Notes under the pieces: generated by a model
Told to the model about the DNA's origin: nothing
What the model saw: the letters and a program-made list of their open reading frames with translations, nothing else
Databases searched by the model: none
In this document: positions 1 through 5,151 of the stretch, in pieces
Position numbering within the stretch: position 1 is the stretch's first letter
Layout: every line of letters starts with the position of its first letter
Position numbers and translations under genes: made by a program
NCBI GenBank assembly: GCA_002369025.1
Contig: DFDV01000094.1
Coordinates: 1-6,343, forward strand
Length of the DNA: 6,343 bases
From: Treponema sp. UBA3819
GTDB lineage: Bacteria; Spirochaetota; Spirochaetia; Treponematales; Treponemataceae
Direction of reading: 5' to 3'

Positions 1-3
1 ACT

Positions 4-71
4 CAGATGGGACACGGATGATTTTTTTAATAATATCAGTGCCTCATCTGTGAAAATCCGTGTTCATCTGT
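4..71. repeat. Inverted-arm repeat at the 3' end of the Rpn gene
   Basis: Arms 4-19 (cagatgggacacggat) and 56-70 (atccgtgttcatctg) are inverted copies of one element with a one-base length difference, separated by about 36 nt. An extra 'catctgtg' at 45-52 duplicates 65-72. The right arm contains the TGA stop of the Rpn gene (64-66) and its last codons. On the plus strand the right arm is followed by five T (74-78), so a transcript arriving from the left could fold into a terminator-like hairpin. The same core recurs at 1399-1452. Confidence 0.7.
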
Positions 72-1251
72 GGTTTTTCTGTAGCTGCTGGACTTCCTCG
101 GCGGAAAGTTGGGTGATGTCGGCAATCTCTGCTGTGGAAAGTTTGCCGTTACGAATAAGATTTTGTGCGATGGCTACAGCACGTTGATGTTCTCCGTCAG
201 AAACAAGTTCCTGCTCTGCTTGCGCCAGTTTTTGTTGTTGCTGCTGCACGTCACGCTGTTTCTGTTCTACGTCACGCTGTTTCTGTTCTACGTCACGCTG
301 TTGCTGCTCCACATCACGCTGTTGCTGTTGCACGTCACGCTGTTGCTGTTGCACGTTACGCTGTTGCTGCTCCACTTCACGCTGTTGCTGCTCCACATCA
401 TGCTGTTGCTGTTTGACATCGCGCTGTTTCTGTTCCACATCGTGTTGCAGCTGCTTGATGTTTGCCTCTAGTTCTGCAAGATAATTCTTAAAGCTGAGTT
501 GGTCGCGCTCCCAGTCGTCATAGGCATTCTGAAGGTACCAGTTTGCTTCATCAACGCTGATTTCTTCCAGGACATTGTTCGCGTTCATAATGCTTTCCTC
601 CATCATGGTGATGCCGCGCAGGTAGTCCTGCATTTCAGGATTATCCGCATAGGCAAGGAATATTCCCCAGCGCTCAATTTTTGTGAGCGTTTCCGCAGGC
701 CTTTTGGCGAGTTTACGGATTTTGGGCAGTTCCAGGTAGATGACGTTGAGCCGCTGCTTGAGCGTCAGCCCCTGCTCATCCTCGTTTCTTCCTCCTGTCT
801 TCTTTCTCATAGTATACCAGCTGAATGCCGATTTGTCACCGCTGTCATAGGTGAAATTCAGCACTGAAATCTGATATACCTTGGAAATATCCTTCCAGAG
901 GGAGCCTTTTCTGGTTGCATGTGCCAGCAGCCGGGCTGCATGGGCTTCTGCCCGTCCGCTGTAGAAGTGCTCCTTGTCGTGCCCCTGCATCTCTATCTCC
1001 ACCGGCTCGCCGCTTGCAAGAACACAATGCACGTCAAATGCCATCTGCTTGTCGGACTGCATTTTTACGGGTGGTTCGTTGGGAAGCAGCGCGACGGTCT
1101 GCACCGGCTCGCCTATCATGGTGGCGATGAAATCCCGAAGCGCGTCATTTGACTTTGGCGTATTCTGCGTAAAGAGTGCCTTGAAGGTAGGGTCGGAGCG
1201 GGGATTGAGGAGCGCAGTTGGATAGGGGCGAAGTGAATTGGTTTTCTGCAT
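64..1251 (-). CDS. Rpn family recombination-promoting nuclease / PD-(D/E)XK putative transposase
   Basis: 395 residues. The N-terminal third matches the Rpn/PDDEXK_2 family: a 'NPRSDPTFKALF' opening (16-27), then the probable nuclease core with Asp73 (FDVHC) and the E-I-E-M-Q motif (Glu85, Glu87, Gln89), followed by 'FYSGRAEAHAARL' (96-108). Family members (known) are DNA endonucleases that promote RecA-independent recombination and are often abundant paralogues. Residues 165-250 form the usual helical middle. Residues 270-339 are ten near-identical heptads (R/H-D-V-E/Q-Q-Q/K-Q), an added Gln-rich coiled-coil-like arm that makes this protein about 90 residues longer than typical members. The C-terminus (358-390, 'NGKLSTAEIADITQLSAEEV') is the small helical tail common in this family. 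The start at 1251 has AGGAGG 4 nt upstream. The stop codon lies inside a dispersed repeat. The catalytic residues look intact. Family call firm, substrate unknown. Confidence 0.9.
   Translation of the reverse strand: MQKTNSLRPYPTALLNPRSDPTFKALFTQNTPKSNDALRDFIATMIGEPVQTVALLPNEPPVKMQSDKQMAFDVHCVLASGEPVEIEMQGHDKEHFYSGRAEAHAARLLAHATRKGSLWKDISKVYQISVLNFTYDSGDKSAFSWYTMRKKTGGRNEDEQGLTLKQRLNVIYLELPKIRKLAKRPAETLTKIERWGIFLAYADNPEMQDYLRGITMMEESIMNANNVLEEISVDEANWYLQNAYDDWERDQLSFKNYLAELEANIKQLQHDVEQKQRDVKQQQHDVEQQQREVEQQQRNVQQQQRDVQQQQRDVEQQQRDVEQKQRDVEQKQRDVQQQQQKLAQAEQELVSDGEHQRAVAIAQNLIRNGKLSTAEIADITQLSAEEVQQLQKNHR
235..444 (-). repeat. 21-bp tandem repeat array (10 units) coding Gln-rich heptads
   Basis: Ten in-frame 21-bp units inside the Rpn gene, each giving one heptad of the form R-D-V-E-Q-Q-Q. 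Units differ by a few bases (Glu/Gln, Lys/Gln and Arg/His swaps). Only the Val is hydrophobic in each heptad, so if it forms a coiled coil it is an unusually polar one. The period divides by three, so copy-number change would keep the frame. The low-complexity array has no stops in the opposite frames, which creates spurious plus-strand ORFs over the same stretch. Confidence 0.92.
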
Positions 1252-1254
1252 GAT

Positions 1255-1261
1255 TCCTCCT
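1255..1261 (-). promoter_or_regulatory. Strong ribosome binding site of the Rpn gene
   Basis: Minus-strand AGGAGGA sits 3-4 nt before the ATG at 1251. This near-perfect Shine-Dalgarno sequence fixes the start codon and contrasts with the missing sites in front of the 1864 and 2473 reading frames. Confidence 0.8.
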
Positions 1262-1311
1262 GTTGAGTATTTCGTTGGTAGTCTTGTAGATGCCGTGAAC
1301 TTTTGCGCCCT

Positions 1312-1339
1312 ACACTATATATATGCAAGGAAATTGCAT
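1312..1339 (-). promoter_or_regulatory. Possible promoter/operator region of the Rpn gene
   Basis: A TATATATA tract (about 1316-1323) sits roughly 65 nt upstream of the start and could serve as a -10 box on the minus strand; I see no good -35 box. It abuts a perfect inverted repeat, atgcaa (1323-1328) and ttgcat (1334-1339), separated by ggaaa. That could be a small operator or hairpin. Low confidence. Confidence 0.3.
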
Positions 1340-1398
1340 TTTAGGCTAAATTTTCTGAAAAAAGTTGAAAAAAAAGTGAAAAAATCGTGTTTTTTTTG

Positions 1399-1452
1399 AC
1401 GCAGATGTGAGTTTTTGACACGGATGCACACAGATGGAACACGGATGATTTT
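1399..1452. repeat. 'cagatg/acacggat' repeat cluster upstream of the Rpn gene
   Basis: The cluster contains three degenerate units: cagatg at 1402, gacacggatg at 1417, and cagatggaacacggat at 1431. The last, extended to 1452, matches positions 4-25 over 22 bp in direct orientation with a single mismatch. The copies therefore bracket the Rpn gene at about 1.43 kb spacing. They are probably members of a dispersed intergenic repeat family (inference; one window cannot show genome-wide copies). Confidence 0.7.
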
Positions 1453-1596
1453 GATATTGTGCTGTAAAGCGAGACATGTTTCTGTATATTTTTAATATAT
1501 TGTAAAATCTTCTTTCGTATGATATTCTCACTGTGCAGTATATGATAGGATACATTCTGAAATCTCTTTTTCTAACATTCTCTTTTATTTTTTTAA

Positions 1597-1710
1597 TGGC
1601 AGGCATTGCCAATACCAATATGTTTTTTTCTGTCTGTCATAATTTTTTTGGGAGGAATACTTTTTGACTTGTATTTTTCATTTAAGCGGGAAAAGGAAGT
1701 GAAAAAATGA
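1597..1710 (+). pseudogene. Short membrane-peptide frame, probably frameshifted, ATGA-coupled to the next
   Basis: The frame ending at TGA 1708-1710 reads protein-like: '...FLSVIIFLGGILFDLYFSFK', then 'REKEVKK'. That is one hydrophobic helix followed by a basic tail, as in small inner-membrane proteins. It has no ATG of its own; the frame opens after a stop at 1594 and offers only a TTG at 1606. ATG codons at 1596 and 1619 lie in the adjacent frame, and loss of one base in the T7 run (1622-1628) would join either of them to this frame. The stop overlaps the next ATG as ATGA (1707-1710), a classic translational-coupling arrangement. I infer a tiny membrane protein gene broken by homopolymer slippage; a chance AT-rich frame is the alternative. 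Confidence 0.35.
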
Positions 1711-1883
1711 TAACGCTCATTGTCTTAGGCACATTGTTTGGCATTACTGTTTTTTGCGGTGCTTCTCTCATTTTTATTAAAGTCTGCTCGGCATCACGTA
1801 TGGTAAACCATGAAATGTCTATTAATGACGTACCTTTTGTAAAGCCGCTATTACCCTATCCAAATGACTGCAGAAAAGTTTGA
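1707..1883 (+). CDS. 58-residue membrane-anchor frame, likely the 5' part of a frameshifted gene
   Basis: Begins MITLIVLGTLFGITVFCGAS and continues LIFIKVCSASRMVNHE: one N-terminal transmembrane helix (about 3-25) with a short positively charged exit. The start has a GGAAG site (1695-1699) and overlaps the preceding frame's stop as ATGA. After Pro52 the frame ends quickly (NDCRKV, stop 1881-1883) and overlaps the 1864 frame by 20 nt. Removing one A from the AAA at 1862-1864 would read ...LLPYP directly into MTAEKFDEIW of the next frame, giving one continuous membrane-anchored protein. I therefore read it as the 5' end of a broken gene; a separate small membrane protein is possible. Function unknown. 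Confidence 0.5.
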   Translation: MITLIVLGTLFGITVFCGASLIFIKVCSASRMVNHEMSINDVPFVKPLLPYPNDCRKV

Positions 1884-2337
1884 CGAAATATGGTTTTCTA
1901 TTATTGAACCCATTTCTAAAAACATCTGTAAAGATGTTGATTTTTTCTCCATTCGTAAAAATGCTAAGAAGAATGTTTTCAGACATTACATAAATATTAA
2001 AGAAACTGTCAAAAAACACTATATGAGTAACAAGCAGCAGAATATAGACAGACATAAAATTGCTGCTTGTTTAATGAAAGCAATTCTAGAAGTCTATCCA
2101 TTAAGACTTTCCATTATGCATGTTATAAAACTTTGGCACTCAAAAAAACATCTTGAAGAAAAATATATATATGCAAATGAAACCCTTGCTTTTTATTCAG
2201 GGCTATCAATCCTTGAAAATTTTAAGGACTACGACATAAATGGTCATAATAGTACTGCACGAGTTTCTATAAAAATTCCTAAAACATACAATGAGAGTAA
2301 CTATCTATTAAATACCTATATTGATTTATATTTTTGA
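1864..2337 (+). CDS. Hypothetical protein, body fragment of a broken gene
   Basis: 157 codons with no family I can name. Visible features: a charged alpha-helical N-terminal half (MTAEKFDEIWFSIIEPISKN), then 'IDRHKIAACLMKAIL' (about 61-75), then 'YANETLAFYSGLSILENF' (about 102-119), and a beta-like end (RVSIKIPKTYNES). The ATG at 1864 has no ribosome binding site, and the upstream sequence continues this protein in another frame, so this start is probably an artefact of a frameshift. The TGA at 2335-2337 is followed, in the same frame, by 36 more protein-like codons. The product was probably a membrane-anchored protein of about 246 residues with its soluble part carrying these motifs. It is AT-rich compared with the porin genes. 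Confidence 0.55.
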   Translation: MTAEKFDEIWFSIIEPISKNICKDVDFFSIRKNAKKNVFRHYINIKETVKKHYMSNKQQNIDRHKIAACLMKAILEVYPLRLSIMHVIKLWHSKKHLEEKYIYANETLAFYSGLSILENFKDYDINGHNSTARVSIKIPKTYNESNYLLNTYIDLYF

Positions 2338-2448
2338 AAACGAGAAAAGCAAATTAATGTCCTTTCATTTGCAAATATTTTTTTCCTTCTTGAACGACTT
2401 TCTGCAAAAGAATCTGCAACTTCTGGTTACGTGGAGCCTACTGCTTAA
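2338..2448 (+). pseudogene. C-terminal remnant of the hypothetical protein beyond an in-frame TGA
   Basis: Read in the same frame after the TGA at 2335, this stretch gives KREKQINVLSFANIFFLLER and then LSAKESATSGYVEPTA, ending at TAA 2446-2448. The amphipathic helix 'INVLSFANIFFLLERL' looks like genuine coding sequence. It has no start or ribosome binding site of its own. The simplest reading is a nonsense mutation, for example TGG or CGA to TGA. Readthrough or selenocysteine insertion is less likely: a small gcaaat/atttgc hairpin (2349-2372) lies downstream but does not resemble a known SECIS. Confidence 0.5.
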
Positions 2449-2472
2449 GCCATCCTGCACTTTATAGTAAAA

Positions 2473-2817
2473 ATGCCAAAAAAAGAGTGGCAAAAAAATA
2501 GGGAACGATTCTCCGAGCGGCTGTGCCACGAAGACAGGCGGGAGCGACCTGTGAAGGCAGGTGGAATTCTGTATATTGGCATAGACGACGATTTGACGGT
2601 GTACGGCGTTGAAAATCCGAATGAAATTCAGCGGCAGATTGCGGACAGAATAAAAAATAACATACGTGGTGAATGCCTTGGGTTGTATGACATCGTTCTT
2701 GAAAAACGTAATGCAAAAATCATCGTAAAAATCATAATTTCAAGCGGAACTGAAAAGCCTTTGCCCGACGAACCAGAAATTCGCTTGCCCTCATTCCATC
2801 ACCGCACCAAGATTTGA
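2473..2817 (+). pseudogene. N-terminal fragment of a COG2865-type ATP-binding protein (AlbA_2 domain), frameshifted
   Basis: Residues 28-95 match the AlbA_2 domain of RecG-like putative transcriptional regulators: 'KAGGILYIGIDDDLTVYGVENP' (28-49), 'ADRIKNNI' (57-64), and 'IIVKIIISSGTEKP' (83-96). Intact relatives continue after 'EKP' with about 32 residues containing a 'KGCFIRIG' type motif before 'FAKRTRNS'. Here that block is missing: after Pro96 (2760) this frame drifts to a stop at 2817, while the adjacent frame immediately reads 'FARRTRNSLALIPSPHQDLT' from 2760. The lesion is therefore an out-of-frame deletion of roughly 97 nt, not a point frameshift. The start region is also damaged: no ribosome binding site, and between 'ERPV' and 'KAGG' (about residues 26-28) the usual 'AFLNY'-like stretch is absent. 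Family assignment is firm; deletion sizes rest on remembered family alignments. Confidence 0.75.
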
Positions 2818-3674
2818 CTTTTGAGCAACTGCACATTTATTATCAAGAACATGGAAAGCGTCTGAACGAAAATTTTGCCAAGAACCTTGATTTGCTCACT
2901 GCTGACGGCAGATATAACCTGAATGCTTTTTTGCTCGCTGACCAAAATTCCACAACCATAAAAGTCGCAAAATTTGTCGGCACGAAGAAGACGCAACTTA
3001 TTGAAAATGAGGATTACGGTTATTGTTCGATTATAAAGTCATGCAAGAAAGTACTGGACAAACTCGACATTGAGAATAAGACATTTGCGAAAGTCGGCTA
3101 TCCCTTTCGTGAAGAAAAAAGTTTTATCGACAGGGATGCACTTAGGGAAGCGGTCATCAACGCGTTTGTTCATAATGACTATTCAGATTTGATGTGCCCC
3201 GCATTCTATATTTTTTCTGACAGAATTGAAATCGTCTCTTATGGCGGTTTGATTGATGGAATGTCCAAGCAAGAACTTATCTCTGGCTGTAGCAGACCGC
3301 GAAATCGGGAGCTTATGCGTATTTTTCACGATGTCGATTTGGTGGAGCAGTTGGGAACGGGCATGGAAAAAATGATGGCGGTGTTTACTCCGAAATTTTT
3401 TGAACTGACTTCGAATTTTTTTCATGTCGTTCTGCGCCCAGAATACACTACGGAAAAAACTACGAATAACGAAGAAACTACTACGGAAAAGATTTTCAAG
3501 ATGATTCAGGATGACCCTTCCATAATTACAAAAGAACTCGCACGTGAATTTGACATGACCGATGACGGAATTTTTTATCACATAAAGCAATTACGCTTGG
3601 CGGGTAGAATCATTAGGGAAGGCGGAAAGAAAGGCGGGCACTGGAAGATACTCAATCTGCACACTTTTATATAG
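2814..3674 (+). pseudogene. C-terminal fragment of the same COG2865-type protein: GHKL ATPase (HATPase_c_4) plus winged helix
   Basis: 286 residues from a TTG that is probably not a real start; homology already begins at 2760 in this frame. 'LTFEQLHIYYQEHGKRLNENFAKNL' is the family linker. The ATP-binding fold shows the N-box 'REAVINAFVHNDY' (111-123; Glu112, Asn116, His120), a G1-like 'RIEIVSYGGL' (137-146) and a G2-like 'EQLGTGMEKM' (178-187). A Thr/Glu-rich linker (210-225, TTEKTTNNEETTTEK) leads into a winged helix-turn-helix (226-280, 'TKELAREFDMTDDGIFYHIKQL'). Intact homologues are ATP- and DNA-binding regulators, often beside mobile or defence genes. Without the AlbA_2 half and a proper start the fragment is unlikely to act normally, though translational restart in this overlap (2814-2817) cannot be excluded. 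Confidence 0.8.
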
Positions 3675-3726
3675 CATAGCGCAGTTTTTCTTTATACCTA
3701 CAAAAACTGCGAAGCAAACAAAACAA

Positions 3727-3755
3727 AAAAGCCGCCCCATAATGGAGCGGCTTTT
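3727..3755. terminator. Bidirectional intrinsic terminator
   Basis: Arms aaaagccgc (3727-3735) and gcggctttt (3747-3755) pair perfectly, with a second short pairing cca/tgg around the TAA loop and one c-a mismatch between. On the minus strand the hairpin is followed by six T, giving a strong terminator for the porin genes. On the plus strand it ends in four T and can stop transcription from the decayed regulator gene. Confidence 0.85.
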
Positions 3756-3756
3756 G

Positions 3757-3792
3757 CCTTTACAAAACAGCCGTGCGGCCGTTTTGTAAAGG
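3757..3792. repeat. 36-bp near-perfect palindrome just after the porin stop codon
   Basis: Arms cctttacaaaac (3757-3768) and gttttgtaaagg (3781-3792) are exact inverted copies with a GC-rich centre (gccg tg cggc). It begins one base after the TAA of the downstream porin gene and lies next to the terminator. It has no T-run of its own, so it is more likely an mRNA 3'-end stabilising hairpin or a protein-binding palindrome than a second terminator. Confidence 0.75.
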
Positions 3793-3793
3793 A

Positions 3794-5107
3794 TTAGAAT
3801 GTAACACGGAAGATAACCGGCACGCCCCAGTACCAAGTAGACTTGTGGTTGTCAGCCTTCGCATAGTTAGCAACATCGTCAATTGCTGCTACCACACCAA
3901 CCATTACTGATGCGCTACCAGAGGCAAAGAACTGTGTCCAACCGCTGAAACGCAACTGTACGTGTGCATCGTAATCCTTATCTACACCGTCTACTTTGCC
4001 AAAACCGTTCATATTAGAGGCAACAGCAATAAAGTTAACCGTGCTGTTCATCTTGTAGCGAATCATCAGATTGTTCACCCAAAGTTTATCACGCTTGATT
4101 GCTGTACCTTTCATATTCACAGTAGGTACTCCCGTTTTGCTATCAACACAATTTGCAATACCGCGTTCAGCATCGTTTTTTATAAGACCTTCGCCGTCGC
4201 TTGTTAAGGCGCTGAAACTGGTGTAGAAGGTAACACCAAGTTTTGAAGGAATAACTTGTACGCGGGCACGCAAATCCACAGACCAGTCGGTAAACTTACT
4301 GTCTACAACAGAGCCTGCACCGCCGACTGTAAGAATAAGCGGATTAACAATTTTGGGCTGCAAGTACAGACCGAATGCCATTGCGGTGAGATCTTCCTCT
4401 GTTTTCAGAGATTTGTTGCTGGTCTGACCTACTTTGAACACGACTTCACCTTGTCCTAAATCATCATTGAGATAATTTGCCAAGAAACTTACTGTGTGTC
4501 CCTGCCATGAGCCAGAACCATCCGCCTTGTCGGACGCAGCATTTGTTTTACCTGCCCATTCATTAGTAATGTAGAATGCCTTGAAATCCAAAGCACCGTT
4601 GCTGAACTTCTGTTTCCATGAACCGCCTGCAAAATATGATTTATCAGCAGCATTTACAGGCATTACCGGATTATCAACAAACTTTGAGGGAGACTTGCTG
4701 AAGCCAGAGCCCATCTTTTTCCATTCCCAGTCAACACCTTCAAGGTTTCCATTGTCAGAAGTAACACGATAGGCTCCTGTTGCAAGTCCATCGTCTGCTA
4801 CACCTGCCTGCAGAGTAAGGTTTCCCAAGTAGAGGGAGCCAACAGCCTTTTTTGCGCGGATTTGATCAGTTTTCTTCTCGTCACTTACCAACACTAAATC
4901 AAAGGAAGCAATGTCACCAGAAAGACCAAAGGTAAAGTTATCAGTACCGTTATCTGCATAGATATCAGTATTGAACAATTTTCCAGTTCCTTCGTGGTTA
5001 TAGTACATATTTGCACGCTGTCTGAAGCCTAAATTAATATCAACGTCAGCAAACGCTACCGTTCCAATCAATGCACCCAGTGTAAGTGCAGTCATAATTT
5101 TTTTCAT
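3794..5107 (-). CDS. Outer-membrane beta-barrel (porin-like) protein, treponemal type
   Basis: 437 residues. A clear signal peptide, MKKIMTALTLGALIGTVAFA, is cleaved before Asp21 (AFA|D). The rest is built from alternating hydrophobic/polar strands with Asp/Asn/Gly-rich turns (for example 'FTFGLSGDIASFDLVLV', 'WSVDLRARVQVIPSKLGVTFYT', 'HVQLRFSGWTQFFASGSA') and ends in 'VIFRVTF'. The C-terminal Phe is the usual signal for BAM-assisted insertion. No periplasmic OmpA or lipoprotein motif is visible. The start has GGAGG 6 nt upstream (5114-5118). It follows a similar barrel gene by 44 nt with no terminator between, so they probably share a transcript, and it ends at the hairpins at 3727-3792. Likely role: diffusion porin or surface protein; substrate unknown. 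Confidence 0.8.
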   Translation of the reverse strand: MKKIMTALTLGALIGTVAFADVDINLGFRQRANMYYNHEGTGKLFNTDIYADNGTDNFTFGLSGDIASFDLVLVSDEKKTDQIRAKKAVGSLYLGNLTLQAGVADDGLATGAYRVTSDNGNLEGVDWEWKKMGSGFSKSPSKFVDNPVMPVNAADKSYFAGGSWKQKFSNGALDFKAFYITNEWAGKTNAASDKADGSGSWQGHTVSFLANYLNDDLGQGEVVFKVGQTSNKSLKTEEDLTAMAFGLYLQPKIVNPLILTVGGAGSVVDSKFTDWSVDLRARVQVIPSKLGVTFYTSFSALTSDGEGLIKNDAERGIANCVDSKTGVPTVNMKGTAIKRDKLWVNNLMIRYKMNSTVNFIAVASNMNGFGKVDGVDKDYDAHVQLRFSGWTQFFASGSASVMVGVVAAIDDVANYAKADNHKSTWYWGVPVIFRVTF

Positions 5108-5113
5108 CTAATT

Positions 5114-5118
5114 CCTCC
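5114..5118 (-). promoter_or_regulatory. Ribosome binding site of the downstream porin gene
   Basis: Minus-strand GGAGG lies 6 nt before the ATG at 5107, in the 44-nt gap between the two barrel genes. The gap has no terminator-like hairpin, which supports co-transcription. Confidence 0.7.
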
Positions 5119-5151
5119 AAAGAATTACTACTTCTATAACCCACTAACAGA

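Larger units (their letters stand above)
1262..1595. other. AT-rich intergenic region without a convincing gene
   Basis: About 330 bp between the Rpn start and the first plus-strand frame. It holds the possible promoter/operator (1312-1339), A/T homopolymer runs (1358-1398) and the repeat cluster (1399-1452). The remainder (1453-1595) is AT-rich and I see nothing specific in it. A 90-codon minus-strand frame (1346-1618) crosses the repeat and homopolymers, has no recognisable domain and looks like chance. Confidence 0.6.

Noticed and set aside
109..471. Plus-strand Leu-rich open frame over the Rpn gene
   Set aside because: Antisense shadow of the 21-bp repeat array; the repeated LLLLHVTL pattern comes purely from the heptad-coding units and has no ribosome binding site.
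1346..1618. 90-codon minus-strand frame
   Set aside because: Runs through the dispersed repeat and A/T homopolymers, has no recognisable domain, and overlaps the better-supported plus-strand membrane peptide.
2335..2372. TGA as selenocysteine codon with a downstream hairpin
   Set aside because: The only stem (gcaaat/atttgc) is 6 bp with a 12-nt loop and unlike known bacterial SECIS elements. A nearby frameshift makes simple gene decay more likely.
3183..3590. 135-codon minus-strand frame opposite the GHKL ATPase fragment
   Set aside because: Antisense shadow; the plus strand has clear N-box and G-box motifs.
3962..4772. Plus-strand frames opposite the porin gene
   Set aside because: No domains or ribosome binding sites; the minus strand has a signal peptide and barrel pattern throughout.
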